DNA from: an uncultured Devosia sp.
GTDB lineage: Bacteria; Pseudomonadota; Alphaproteobacteria; Rhizobiales; Devosiaceae
Assembly (NCBI RefSeq): GCF_946479885.1
Contig: NZ_CAMLHM010000013.1
Span: 13,008 to 77,007, forward strand
Direction of reading: 5' to 3'
Length of the DNA stretch: 64,000 bases
Positions 25,104-34,393 of this stretch are shown here, piece after piece (position 1 is the first letter of the stretch; each line of letters begins with the position of its first letter). The translations under genes were made by a program, and so were the position numbers. A model generated the notes under the pieces. That model did no database searches and had not been told where the DNA came from. It saw only the letters and a list, made by a program, of their open reading frames with translations.

Positions 25104-28100
25104 TCATGGCCCGGTCGGCGTCACCTCGATGGCGCCGGCGGCGGTGTTCGCCCGGAATTCTGGGCGATACATGTCTTCAACCGTGGCGCCGGGCAGCACG
25201 AACGCGCCCGGCGACACCGCACGCACCAGATAGGCCGTGGTGAACGTCCCGGTGCTGTCATAGTAGCGGAAGGCCGCAACATACTGGTCGGTGCGGGATT
25301 CCACATGGGTGGCGCTGTCGAGCGTCAGCCAGCTGAAATCAGCCACGCCGCTCCCCGCCGAGAGGTCGGGGTTCTCGATTTCGAAGCCGGCAGGCAGTGG
25401 ATCGGCCACTACGTACTGGCCCGAGCCCAGCGTCTGCGGACGCACCTTCAGCACCACGACCAGTCGCTCGTTCTGTGCGATGGGCGCAGCCTGCGGATCG
25501 ATCGGCGTGCCATCGGGCAGGAAGTATTCGCGGCTGATGGTGAAGCCGTTGCTGCTGGCTGCCGGGGGCGTAACCGGGAATCCGGTGACCGTCACCTTGG
25601 CCTCGGTGTCGGCGCTGCCGGTATTGGCAACCTCCACCGCTTCAAAGCCCGCCTGGTCGTAGCGGCGATACACCTGGCCGGCCAGGGCCTCGCCATCCAG
25701 CGTCACCGTGCCGTCGGTTGCCGATGCGCCGAGAGCCGCGGCCGCCAGCAGGGTCCAGCTGTCTTCCTGGGTCGAGGTATAGGTTGCCCGGTCGCGCAGC
25801 TTGGCCAACTGGTTGGCCAGGTCCGTCAGATCCACGCCCTCGGGCTTGAACTCGGCGGCCAGCGCCAACACGCCGGCAAGGTCACGCATGCGGGTGCCAT
25901 AGTCACCACGATAGCGGCGGATATTGTCCGGCTCGCCCAGCTTGGCCACTGCGGCCGCAAAGGCGGAGTTGGCCCGGGTGGGATCGCCATAGAGCGACAG
26001 GGCGGCACCCAGCTGTGCCTGGGCCAGCGCCGAGCCGAAGGCGTTGAGGCGCGCCTCGTGATAGTAGCGAAGGTCGCCCATCGATACCCGCCCGGCACGC
26101 GCCAGATCGTAGAGCGCGTAGGCGATATCCTCGCCGCCATTTTCGAAATCGGCAGCATAGGACAGCTGGTTGGCGAGATTGTCGAAGGCCATGGTCATCG
26201 ACTGCTCGGGCACGTCATAGCCAGCGGCCTTGGCGCGCAGCAGGAAGTCGGTGACGAAACCGTCGAGCCACAGATCGCCACCATCGAATGGCCCCCAGAG
26301 GCCGAAGCCGCCGGCTGAACTCTGCTTGGACAGCAGGTTGGCAATGGTGTCGATGACGGTCTGGTTGAGCTTGTCGTCCTCAGCAATGCCGACCAGTTTG
26401 GCCACGTCGTTCAGATAGAGCAGCGGCAGGGCGCGGCTCGACAGCTGCTCGGCGCAACCATAGGGGTAGCGATCGAGCGCCAGCAGCAGGCCGGGCACAT
26501 CGAGGCGGGCAATCGGGCCGATGGCCAGGGTCATCGCCCCGGTATTGGCCATGTAGGTGTCGAAGTGGTCCGGCCCGACGGTGACGGTCTCGCCCGCTTT
26601 GATGGGCACGAGACGGGTCGTTGTGATCGGCGCACTGGTCGGCCGCACACCGAGCAGCAGTTCCTTGGTCTGCGTGCTGCCATCGGGTGCCGTGATGGTC
26701 AGCACCACCGGCCAATCGCCGATCTGCATACCGTTGAGGTTGAGTTCGAGCGCCGTCCGGTTGCCCTTTTCGAGCTCGACATCGTTGTTGGCAGCCGGGG
26801 TTGCAATGCCCTCGCCGGTTGTGAGCGAAACACCGTAGGTGCCTGACTCGCCATCGATATTGTTGATCTCGACCAGGAGGCGGGATTCATCGCCCACGCG
26901 CAGGAAGCGTGGCGGGCTGAGAGTGACGACCACCGGATCGCGAACGATCACGTCGGCCGAGGCATGCCCGACCGCCGTTTCCGTCCAGGCCATGGCCATG
27001 ACCCGCACCGTGCCCGAGAAGTCGGGCATGTCGAAAGTGATGGTGGCCTTGCCCTCGGCATCGACCTCGACAATGCCCGAATGAAGGGCAACCAGGACCG
27101 AGGTGGCCGGCGGCGTGCCGGAGCGCGAGGATTCACCGTCGCCGCCCGAGCGCATGGCACCGGCCAGGCCCTGGGTCGGATCGATCAGCGAACCGTAGAG
27201 ATCGCGCACTTCCATGCCGAGCTGGCGCTGGCCGAAATACCAGCCGTCCGGGTCCGGCACCTTGAAGTTGGTGAGGTTGAGAATGCCCAGATCCACCGCG
27301 GCGACCGCCACATAGGTCTTCTGGCCGGCGGCGAGGTTACCCAGCTCCACCGTTGTGGTGAAGCTCTGGCGCGGCAGGGTGACTTCGGGCGTCCCGAGTG
27401 TCACATCGAGCTTGCGGTCACCCGGCTCGACATCGGCAAAGGCCAGACCCAGCGCACGCGATGGCATGCGCTTTTCAGTAACATCGGACGGACGATAGAG
27501 GATCGCCGTCACATAGGCGCCCGGGCCCCATTCCTCGGTCACCTCGAGCGGCACGGTGGTGCCGCCTTCGGGGACCTCGACCGCCTGCATGGCGATGATG
27601 CGATTATCGACCACCATTACCAGCGCGGTGCCGGCGAACTGCGGATCGAGCTTGAGCTGGGCCGTGTCGCCGACCTTGTAGGCCGCCTTGTCGAGCGCGA
27701 CCTGCAGCGTGTCGGGCGTGTCCGAGCCGGCATCGGCATAATAGTAGCCCGCATAGAACTCGTAGCTGGACGAGGTCGGGTTATCGCCCGTGCTTTCGAC
27801 CTCGACCCGGTAGAGGCCCCAGTCGACATTGGCACCGATGGTCACCGGCCCGCCTTCGGGCGTGTCCACGGTGCCGGTAGCGACTTCACGCGAGGTGGTG
27901 ATCGCTTCCCACTGCCAGGTGCTGCCGTTGCGGTACCACTGGTAGTTGGTATCGATGCGCGAAATGGTCCAGTTGAGGCCGGTCTTGGCGATGGCCTCGC
28001 CCTGCGGCGATACCGCCAGGATGTCGAAGCTGGCCTGACTGCCCTCGGCGAGACCCGAGGCGTCATCGAAGGTCGGCTTGATGCCGATGCGGTCGACGGT

Positions 28101-30575
28101 GGCCAGCACCGGGCGGCTGATGCTGCGCTCGATGGTACGGCCATTGCTGTCGACAAGGCGCAGCAGCACCTGTGCTTCAAGCGGACGGGTGGTCGCCTGC
28201 GGTTCCGGCAGCACGACTTCGGCAACGGCATTGCCGGCCTCATCGGTAGTGCCGACCACGCCAAGCGGTTCGCGGGTGGTTTCGACGGTGTCGTCGACGC
28301 GGCCGAACGTGTAGCCGGGGAAGGCGTCGAGCGTCGTCCGCGGGCTGATAATCGCGTCAGCCTCGACGGCCAGGTTGGGTGCGGTTGCGCCATAGAGATA
28401 CTTGGCGGCAACATCCACCGCAGTGACCTCGCCGATGGCCATCGGCCCGTCGGCGGCACTGACCTCGAAGGCCAGCCGCTCGGGCTCGAAATCTTCCACG
28501 AGGAAAGTGCTGCTCGACAGCGCCTCGGCCTCGGGATCGGCATAAAGCCGGGCGGTCCACGAGCCGCGCATGGCTTCGGCAACCATGGGCAGAGCCACGA
28601 AATAGCCGCCGGCGCCCTGATCGTTGAGCACCTGCTTGCTGGCCACGACGCCGTCGGGGCGCTCGACTTCGAGCGTCAGCGGCAGGCCGGTCACGGCCGC
28701 AGCGCGCTCGTCGCGCAGCAAAGCCGTGAGATAGACCGTTTCCCCGGGGCGATAGACGCCGCGTTCGGTAGTGGCAAAGACATCGAGCGGACCGGGAGAC
28801 GGACGCCCCTCGACGCCGCGATCGGTCAGATCGAAAGCCGGGCGCGACAGATCGAGGAAGGCATAGTCGCCATCCGTGGTCTCGGCGACCAGCAGTTGGG
28901 GCGCCCTGCCCCCCTCGCCCCGTGCCAGGCCCGGCGCAAAGATGGCACGGCCATCGGCATCGGTCGTGGCTTCGCCGAGGATCTCGTTGTTGACGGCGAC
29001 AAGGCGGACCGTGGCGCCCGCAATCGCCTTGGCATCATCGAGCCCGCGCACGAAGGCATGGACGCCATCGTCGCCAGAAATGGTGGTGAGGCCAATGTCG
29101 GTGACGATGAACCACTGCGTGGCAACGCTATCCCAATATTCGGAATATTCGTCCTTGATCTTGGCGGTGATGACATAGGCGCCGGCCTCCATCTTGCCGA
29201 TGGTCTCGGCAACAGGGATGGCGGTGGTGGTCAGCTCATTGGCTTCGCCGCGCGCGAGATCGACCTCGCCCTGCCAGACCTGTTCGCCGACGCGATCGGC
29301 AATGCCCTCGGCGTCGTATTCGGTGAGGCTGCCCTGGAAGATGCCGTCACGCACCGCGGTCGCGATGGAGCGATCGCCGATGCGATAGATCATGACCTGT
29401 GCGACATCGGCATTGACCGAGGTGATGGGCAGTCCGCCGCCGAGGCCGGCCGGCATGACATAGGCATCGTTGGCAAAGCCGACGAAGGGCGAGCGATCGG
29501 GCACATAGATGTCGAGCACGACATCCTTAAGCAGTTCCTCACCATCCACGGACGGCAGGCCGGCCCGCAGGCGGATGGCATAGCGGCTGCCATGTAGCAG
29601 GCCATCGACGCAGATCTGCTGGTCTTCGGCCTCGACCGAGGCCTGCGGCATGTCGGCGACCACCACATAGGCCGAAAGATCAGTGGTCGAATAGGGCAAG
29701 GGCTCGGAGAATACGGCGCAGATGCGCGGCGAAGCCGCGTCGGCATCGACAACGTGGTCGGTCACACGAAAACCGTGCTGAGCGACGACCTCGTCGAGAT
29801 GGGCATCAACAGCATCGTTGGCGGCCAACTTCAGGCTCAGCCGATAGCTGGCGATCACCTCGCGCCACATCTCGCGATATTCCATGGCATTGGCCAGGGC
29901 CGCCAGCGCATCGGCCCGATCCTGCACCTCGGTGGAGCGGAGAAAGGCATTCATGGCCGCAGAGGTGGCGAGGAACGCCAGGCTGCTGCCGCCGTCTCCG
30001 TCGGCCTGCCCCGCAACCGCTTCGGCCTGCGTCAGCGCAGCCTGCGCCAATGCCTGCCAGACCGCGCGGTCATTGGCGTTGATGGCGAGGGCCTGGCGAT
30101 AGGCGACGATGGCTGCCGACTGATTTTCTGCGGCTGCGGCCTCTTCGGCGGAAGCCACCAGGCTCGCATAGGTCACTTTGGGCGGCGGCGCATCGCTTTC
30201 CGGCAGGCCAGCGGCAAAGCTGCGCGCGGTGTCGATGATGCCTTGGGCGGGAAACGGCAATTCGGCCTGGCGGACGGCGTCCGTCACCGCCGGCGACGGC
30301 GCGCGGCTGACCCGGCCCGAAGTGGCGCCGGAAAACTCGGTCGGCTCGCCCGCCGCGCCCTTGAGGAAGCACCAGTTGGACTGCGAATTGAAGGTGAAGG
30401 CGCGGCAGATATTGTCATCGGCACAGGCGGCGCTGCAGGCGTCGAGATCGGTATCGCGGATGATGGAATAATCGAAGCCGGGAAGGTCGGTATTGTCGAG
30501 CAGCGTGATCTTGTGATCCGTCGCCATTGCGGGTGCAGCCAGCGCGAGAACCAGCGCCAGACCCAGCGCGCGCAT
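25104..30575 (-). CDS. Bacterial alpha-2-macroglobulin with N-terminal PAN/Apple domain
   Basis: Very large periplasmic protein (1823 residues from ATG 30575), thought to trap foreign proteases. Signal peptide (MRALGLALVLALAAPAMA), then a PAN/Apple-like domain (about residues 20-90) with Cys pairs (LDACSAACADDNICRAFTF). Next come repeated macroglobulin beta-domains, and a thioester motif GCAEQ at residues 1373-1377 in PYGCAEQLSSRALP. The reactive Cys and Gln are present, so covalent trapping is possible. It precedes pbpC, as in other bacteria where PBP1C and this protein act together in envelope defence and repair. Confidence 0.93.
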   Translation of the reverse strand: MRALGLALVLALAAPAMATDHKITLLDNTDLPGFDYSIIRDTDLDACSAACADDNICRAFTFNSQSNWCFLKGAAGEPTEFSGATSGRVSRAPSPAVTDAVRQAELPFPAQGIIDTARSFAAGLPESDAPPPKVTYASLVASAEEAAAAENQSAAIVAYRQALAINANDRAVWQALAQAALTQAEAVAGQADGDGGSSLAFLATSAAMNAFLRSTEVQDRADALAALANAMEYREMWREVIASYRLSLKLAANDAVDAHLDEVVAQHGFRVTDHVVDADAASPRICAVFSEPLPYSTTDLSAYVVVADMPQASVEAEDQQICVDGLLHGSRYAIRLRAGLPSVDGEELLKDVVLDIYVPDRSPFVGFANDAYVMPAGLGGGLPITSVNADVAQVMIYRIGDRSIATAVRDGIFQGSLTEYDAEGIADRVGEQVWQGEVDLARGEANELTTTAIPVAETIGKMEAGAYVITAKIKDEYSEYWDSVATQWFIVTDIGLTTISGDDGVHAFVRGLDDAKAIAGATVRLVAVNNEILGEATTDADGRAIFAPGLARGEGGRAPQLLVAETTDGDYAFLDLSRPAFDLTDRGVEGRPSPGPLDVFATTERGVYRPGETVYLTALLRDERAAAVTGLPLTLEVERPDGVVASKQVLNDQGAGGYFVALPMVAEAMRGSWTARLYADPEAEALSSSTFLVEDFEPERLAFEVSAADGPMAIGEVTAVDVAAKYLYGATAPNLAVEADAIISPRTTLDAFPGYTFGRVDDTVETTREPLGVVGTTDEAGNAVAEVVLPEPQATTRPLEAQVLLRLVDSNGRTIERSISRPVLATVDRIGIKPTFDDASGLAEGSQASFDILAVSPQGEAIAKTGLNWTISRIDTNYQWYRNGSTWQWEAITTSREVATGTVDTPEGGPVTIGANVDWGLYRVEVESTGDNPTSSSYEFYAGYYYADAGSDTPDTLQVALDKAAYKVGDTAQLKLDPQFAGTALVMVVDNRIIAMQAVEVPEGGTTVPLEVTEEWGPGAYVTAILYRPSDVTEKRMPSRALGLAFADVEPGDRKLDVTLGTPEVTLPRQSFTTTVELGNLAAGQKTYVAVAAVDLGILNLTNFKVPDPDGWYFGQRQLGMEVRDLYGSLIDPTQGLAGAMRSGGDGESSRSGTPPATSVLVALHSGIVEVDAEGKATITFDMPDFSGTVRVMAMAWTETAVGHASADVIVRDPVVVTLSPPRFLRVGDESRLLVEINNIDGESGTYGVSLTTGEGIATPAANNDVELEKGNRTALELNLNGMQIGDWPVVLTITAPDGSTQTKELLLGVRPTSAPITTTRLVPIKAGETVTVGPDHFDTYMANTGAMTLAIGPIARLDVPGLLLALDRYPYGCAEQLSSRALPLLYLNDVAKLVGIAEDDKLNQTVIDTIANLLSKQSSAGGFGLWGPFDGGDLWLDGFVTDFLLRAKAAGYDVPEQSMTMAFDNLANQLSYAADFENGGEDIAYALYDLARAGRVSMGDLRYYHEARLNAFGSALAQAQLGAALSLYGDPTRANSAFAAAVAKLGEPDNIRRYRGDYGTRMRDLAGVLALAAEFKPEGVDLTDLANQLAKLRDRATYTSTQEDSWTLLAAAALGASATDGTVTLDGEALAGQVYRRYDQAGFEAVEVANTGSADTEAKVTVTGFPVTPPAASSNGFTISREYFLPDGTPIDPQAAPIAQNERLVVVLKVRPQTLGSGQYVVADPLPAGFEIENPDLSAGSGVADFSWLTLDSATHVESRTDQYVAAFRYYDSTGTFTTAYLVRAVSPGAFVLPGATVEDMYRPEFRANTAAGAIEVTPTGP

Positions 30576-30702
30576 TTTAGAAGCGACCTGCAGCATCGTT
30601 GCCCTCCCAAGCTCGACGCCACCATATGGACGAGAAGCTGCGGCGGAAACAAGGCCCTAAGAATATCGCTTTATCACAATTTGATGGTTGCGATCCGGCC
30701 AA

Positions 30703-30735
30703 GAAAAAAGGCCCGCATCTACTGCGAGCCTTTGA
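30703..30735 (-). terminator. Terminator of the dksA-like gene
   Basis: On the minus strand AAGGCTCGCA-GTAGA-TGCGGGCCTT followed by TTTTCTT. Located about 20 bases past the stop codon. Confidence 0.8.
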
Positions 30736-30754
30736 AAAACCAAGGAACGAGACT

Positions 30755-31174
30755 TTATTCGTCCCGATATACCTTTTCGCGGCGCTCATGCATTTCCTGG
30801 GCTTCCAGGCTCAGCGTAGCGATGGGGCGGGCATCGAGCCGGGCAATGCCGATCGGATCACCAGTCTCTTCGCAATAGCCATAGGTACCATCGTCGATGC
30901 GCTTGAGCGCCGCGTCGATCTTGGAGATGAGCTTGCGCTGACGATCACGGGTGCGCAGTTCCAGCGAGCGATCGCTTTCCGAGCTGGCACGATCGGCCAT
31001 ATCGGGATGGTTCTGGCTCTCTTCCTGCAGGTTCTCGAGGGTTTCGCGGCTCTCGCGGAGGATGTCATCCTTCCAGGCGTTGAGCTTGGCCCGGAAATAC
31101 TCGCGCTGCCGGGGATTCATGAACGGCTCGTCGTCACTGGGCCGGTATTCAACCACTTCTGCAATCGAAGACAT
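30755..31174 (-). CDS. dksA: DksA/TraR-family RNA polymerase-binding protein
   Basis: Secondary-channel regulator that potentiates (p)ppGpp effects on transcription. The 139-residue protein (start MSSIAEVVEYRPSDDE) has the coiled-coil with the acidic tip region (SSESDRSLELRTRDRQRKLISKIDAALKRI). The C-terminal globular part (YGYCEETGDPIGIARLDARPIATLSLEAQEMHE) keeps only one of the four zinc cysteines of classical DksA, a reduced set known in some alphaproteobacterial and zinc-independent members. Monocistronic, with its own promoter and terminator. Confidence 0.9.
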   Translation of the reverse strand: MSSIAEVVEYRPSDDEPFMNPRQREYFRAKLNAWKDDILRESRETLENLQEESQNHPDMADRASSESDRSLELRTRDRQRKLISKIDAALKRIDDGTYGYCEETGDPIGIARLDARPIATLSLEAQEMHERREKVYRDE

Positions 31175-31210
31175 CAGCAGACTCAACTCCAATGCACCCC
31201 TAAGGCGGCC

Positions 31211-31239
31211 TATATATGCGCCTGGAACCCACCGGGCAA
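31211..31239 (-). promoter_or_regulatory. Promoter of the dksA-like gene
   Basis: On the minus strand TTGCCC (31239-31234), a 17-base spacer and TATATA (31216-31211), about 37 bases before the start codon. Confidence 0.55.
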
Positions 31240-31326
31240 GCGCACAGAGCGCGGGTGCTTAACACGGGAAAGCGCCAACTCGTCAGGCGCATAGCGCGAT
31301 ATTGACAACATTTTGATGACCGGCGC

Positions 31327-31746
31327 TCAGCCGGCTGGATAGCGCCCGGCCTTGGCCAGTTCCACGCGCACCCGCAGCTCGATATCGTCGAGCAGGGCAT
31401 CGAGCCCGGGAAGCGATCGCTCGCGCGCCTCCGAAAGGACGACCGTCATGCGATCGAGCCGCTCCGGATCAATGCGCCCGATCAGGAGGTCCGTCCTCAT
31501 TTCGTCGAGACTATCGAGGAGCGATGCGCCGCGACGCACGGCCTTCTTGCGCCCGGTCAGCGGCCCCTCGGCGGCCTGCAGAGCCAGGATGGCGTCAATT
31601 CCGGTCATCGCTTGGGCCGGGGCGCTGCCGGCGACCCGCGCAGGCGCGTCCTCCCCGGCCGGCACGAAAGCCACGCCCGAGCCGGAGCGCCCCGCGGCAC
31701 TGCCGCGGCCTACGCCTGTCGTCCGGTTGCTGGTGTCGATGCGCAA
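31327..31746 (-). CDS. fliX: Flagellar assembly regulator FliX
   Basis: A 139-residue protein with a disordered N-terminus and a conserved helical C-terminal half (ALLDDIELRVRVELAKAGRYPAG; SLLDSLDEMRTDLLIGRIDPERL). In Caulobacter FliX couples early basal-body assembly to the sigma-54 activator FlbD. An in-frame TGA lies 9 bases before the TTG start, so the start is TTG 31746 or internal. It is divergent from flgI, exactly as in Caulobacter, with a CtrA-type box and an ftr-like palindrome between them. Confidence 0.88.
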   Translation of the reverse strand: MRIDTSNRTTGVGRGSAAGRSGSGVAFVPAGEDAPARVAGSAPAQAMTGIDAILALQAAEGPLTGRKKAVRRGASLLDSLDEMRTDLLIGRIDPERLDRMTVVLSEARERSLPGLDALLDDIELRVRVELAKAGRYPAG

Positions 31747-31778
31747 GGGCTGGACTCAAATCAGTTTGGTGCCGTCCC

Positions 31779-31793
31779 CGGCAAAATCTGCCG
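31779..31793. promoter_or_regulatory. ftr-like palindrome between fliX and flgI
   Basis: CGGCAAAATCTGCCG. This 15-mer is the exact reverse complement of the palindrome upstream of flgE (45253-45267). It lies about 137 bp upstream of the flgI sigma-54 promoter. Confidence 0.62.
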
Positions 31794-31800
31794 CCAGCCC

Positions 31801-31815
31801 TTAACAAGGTCTTAA
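31801..31815. promoter_or_regulatory. CtrA-type binding site (TTAA-N7-TTAA) between fliX and flgI
   Basis: Perfect TTAACAAGGTCTTAA, 55 bp upstream of the fliX start. In Caulobacter fliX is a CtrA target, which supports the reading. Confidence 0.68.
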
Positions 31816-31921
31816 TAAGCCCGGCAAGAATTGCTCATCGACGCCGTCGCGCGAATTCCGCCGAACCAACTCGCGCCGCAGAACCGTTTAATTTCAATAT
31901 CTTAGGAAAACTTCCACCGAC

Positions 31922-31937
31922 TGGCACGGTTTTCGCA
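31922..31937 (+). promoter_or_regulatory. Sigma-54 promoter of flgI-flgJ-flgN
   Basis: TGGCACGGTTTTCGCA: perfect -24 element (TGGCACG), 10-base GG-to-GC spacing and a -12 with one mismatch. It is 59 bases upstream of the flgI ATG. Confidence 0.75.
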
Positions 31938-31995
31938 ATGTGATCGGCGAATGCTGCGTCATGGGGATGGTGCAGCCGGACTACGGGGATGCCGG

Positions 31996-33120
31996 ATGAC
32001 CAAATCGCTGCTGCACAGGCTGATCGCTGGGGCGCTGACCATATCCATGGTGCTGCTGCCCACCATCGAGACCCAGGCCGCCGCCGCTCGCATCAAGGAT
32101 ATCGTCGATTTCGAGGGTGTGCGCGAGAACCAGTTGGTCGGCTATGGCTTGGTCGTCGGCCTCAACGGCACCGGCGACAGCCTCAACAATTCGCCTTTCA
32201 CCAAGCAGTCGCTGCAATCGATGCTCGAGCGGCTCGGGGTGAATACGGCCGGCGAGAACGTCCGTACCGCCAACGTGGCCGCCGTGATGGTGACCGCCAA
32301 CCTGCCCCCCTTCGCAACGCAGGGTTCCCGCATGGATGTGTCGGTCGCCGCACTAGGCGATTCTGACAGCCTGCAGGGCGGCACCTTGCTGGTGACGCCA
32401 CTGCTCGGCGCCGACGGCGAAGTCTATGCCATCGCGCAAGGCCCCGTCGCCATTAACGGCTTCAAGGCAGAGGGCGACGCCGCCACGATCATATCGGGCG
32501 TTCCCACCACCGGCCGCATCTCTTCGGGTGCACTGATCGAGCGCGAGATCGAGTTCCACCTCGGCAGCCAGACCTCGCTTCGCCTGGCTTTGCGCAACCC
32601 CGACCTGACCACGGCCCGCCGCATCGCCCTGGCCGTCAACGACTTCATCGGCGCCCCCACGGCCACCCCGGAAGATCCGGCCACGGTGCGGCTGACCCTG
32701 CCCAACGGCTTCAACGGCAACATCGTGGACCTGCTGACCGATATCGAGCAGCTCATGGTCGAGACCGACCAGACGGCCAAGATCGTCATCGATGAAAACT
32801 CGGGCATCATCGTCATGGGCCGGGACGTGCGTGTGTCGAGCGTTGCCGTCGCCCAATCCAACCTGACGGTGACCATCGCCGAGGACCCGACCGTGGTGCA
32901 GCCCAACCCGCTGAGCCTGGGCGTGACCACGACCGAGGCCAACACCAATCTCAATGCCAATCTGTCCGAGACCGCACTGACGATCGTCAACGAGTCCGTG
33001 ACGCTGCAGGAACTGGTGGATGGCCTCAACGCCCTGGGCATCTCGCCACGCGACCTGATCGCCATTCTCCAGGCGATCAAGGCCACCGGTGCCCTGCAGG
33101 CCGAGATCGAGGTGCTGTGA
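31996..33120 (+). CDS. flgI: Flagellar P-ring protein FlgI
   Basis: Periplasmic P-ring subunit of 374 residues with a Sec signal (to about residue 32). The family signature is ARIKDIVDFEGVRENQLVGYGLVVGLNGTGD, and the C-terminus (SVTLQELVDGLNALGISPRDLIAILQAIKATGALQAEIEVL) is typical. ATG 31996 (MTKSLLHRL) is used because the upstream frame has no signal-peptide character. The TGA overlaps the flgJ ATG. Confidence 0.97.
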   Translation: MTKSLLHRLIAGALTISMVLLPTIETQAAAARIKDIVDFEGVRENQLVGYGLVVGLNGTGDSLNNSPFTKQSLQSMLERLGVNTAGENVRTANVAAVMVTANLPPFATQGSRMDVSVAALGDSDSLQGGTLLVTPLLGADGEVYAIAQGPVAINGFKAEGDAATIISGVPTTGRISSGALIEREIEFHLGSQTSLRLALRNPDLTTARRIALAVNDFIGAPTATPEDPATVRLTLPNGFNGNIVDLLTDIEQLMVETDQTAKIVIDENSGIIVMGRDVRVSSVAVAQSNLTVTIAEDPTVVQPNPLSLGVTTTEANTNLNANLSETALTIVNESVTLQELVDGLNALGISPRDLIAILQAIKATGALQAEIEVL

Positions 33121-33440
33121 TGCTGCAAACCATCAAACAGCCGGGCTCGACCCTTACCCCAAGCGAGATCGCCAAGGTCCGCCAGCAGGCCGAGGATTTC
33201 GAAGGCGTGTTCCTCAATACGCTGACCAAGGAACTCTTCTCCTCCATCAAGACCGACGAAAGCGTCATGGGGGGCGGCTTCGGCGAAGAAACCTGGCGCT
33301 CCATGCAGTCCGAACAGCTTGCCGCCAACATGGCGCAGAATGGCGGGCTGGGCATTGCCGAACAACTCCTGCCCGACCTGCTCGCCATGCAGGAAGCGGC
33401 CAACAACCAGAACACCATCTTGCCGGGAGCCTATAAATGA
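33120..33440 (+). CDS. flgJ: Rod-binding protein, FlgJ N-terminal type
   Basis: Rod-cap protein of 106 residues that matches only the N-terminal rod-binding half of enteric FlgJ (KVRQQAEDFEGVFLNTLTKELFSSI; SEQLAANMAQNGGLGIAEQLLP). The muramidase half is absent, as is usual in alphaproteobacteria. It overlaps flgI as TGATG and flgN as ATGA. Confidence 0.92.
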   Translation: MLQTIKQPGSTLTPSEIAKVRQQAEDFEGVFLNTLTKELFSSIKTDESVMGGGFGEETWRSMQSEQLAANMAQNGGLGIAEQLLPDLLAMQEAANNQNTILPGAYK

Positions 33441-33904
33441 CCGCAGCCGCACGCCTCGCCGCACTCGACAGCCTGCCGGCCGACGAACTGTGCCGCATGG
33501 CCGAGATCGCCCTGGCCGCCCTGGTCGATGTCATGAACCAGGAGACCACCCTGCTCCGCGCCGGCCATATGCGGCAGGCCAGCACCCTGACGCCGGAAAA
33601 GACGCGACTGGCACAGGACTATGTCGGCTTTGCCCGCTCGGTGCAGCGCCAGAACGCGCGCCTCAAGGCTCAGGCCCCCGCAGCCATCGACCGGCTCCGC
33701 CTCGGTCATGAGCGCCTCGCCACGCAGATGGCGGAGAATTTACGTGTGCTGGCAACCGCCCGTATGGTGACCGAAGATCTGCTCACAGATGTCGCCAAGA
33801 TCGTGGGTCAACAAAACAAGGCCAAGACTTACGGACGTGGTGGCGCCATCACAGCAGACCCGGCAGCATCGGCCCGCGGCATCGCAGTCAACCGGGCACT
33901 TTGA
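33437..33904 (+). CDS. flgN: FlgN-type flagellar export chaperone
   Basis: A 155-residue, largely helical protein (LVDVMNQETTLLRAGHMRQASTLTPEKTRLAQDYVGFARSV) like the chaperone for hook-associated proteins FlgK and FlgL. Sequence conservation in this family is low, so the call rests on size, helical pattern and position after flgI-flgJ. The ATGA overlap with flgJ shows translational coupling. Confidence 0.75.
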   Translation: MTAAARLAALDSLPADELCRMAEIALAALVDVMNQETTLLRAGHMRQASTLTPEKTRLAQDYVGFARSVQRQNARLKAQAPAAIDRLRLGHERLATQMAENLRVLATARMVTEDLLTDVAKIVGQQNKAKTYGRGGAITADPAASARGIAVNRAL

Positions 33905-34007
33905 TTTAGACTCAATTTACATCAATTGCGGAGAACGGCGGTAATCGGGAGGAAATCGCGGTAGGTTTACGGTGCCCACTGGCATTCGTGGATGCAAGGA
34001 CAGCGTC

Positions 34008-34352
34008 ATGATCACCGCAATCACGGCCGATCCGCTTTCTACAGGCAGCGTCGGCCTTTCAAGTTATCGCCCCAGGCCCGTCGACGGGGAGCGCAGCGTG
34101 CTGCCTGACAGCACCCCTCCTGCGCCGAAAAATTCCAGCTCCAGTGACGGCGGACAATTCCCCCGCAAGGACCCGCCCGCCGAACCGGCGCCGGAGCCAG
34201 ATCGCTACGGCGCCGCCTCCATGTTCGCGGCCGCCGTTATTGCCGGCAAGATGCCGCCTGCGCCCACCACTATAGAAGAGCTGATCATGCGCATCGGCTC
34301 GATCCCGTTGCCCCCCGAATCCGAGGCGCGGCTCAAGGATCTGATTGCCTAG
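34008..34352 (+). CDS. Unknown small protein between flgN and the first flagellin
   Basis: Not recognised. The 114-residue product has a disordered Pro/Ser-rich first half (PPAPKNSSSSDGGQFPRKDPPAEPAPEPD). A compact C-terminal part follows, with two probable helices (AASMFAAAVIAGKM and TTIEELIMRIG). The ATG at 34008 (MITAITADPL) is preferred over an upstream GTG. It ends before a strong terminator and sits within flagellar genes, so a flagellar role is possible but unproven. Confidence 0.6.
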   Translation: MITAITADPLSTGSVGLSSYRPRPVDGERSVLPDSTPPAPKNSSSSDGGQFPRKDPPAEPAPEPDRYGAASMFAAAVIAGKMPPAPTTIEELIMRIGSIPLPPESEARLKDLIA

Positions 34353-34393
34353 GTTAATGGCTCCTGACCGGACCAAACCCGCGCCGACAAGCG

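Noticed and set aside
26964..29597. 877-codon plus-strand frame opposite the alpha-2-macroglobulin gene
   Set aside because: His/Arg/Gly-rich composition typical of the antisense of a GC-rich gene; the minus strand has motifs and a signal peptide.
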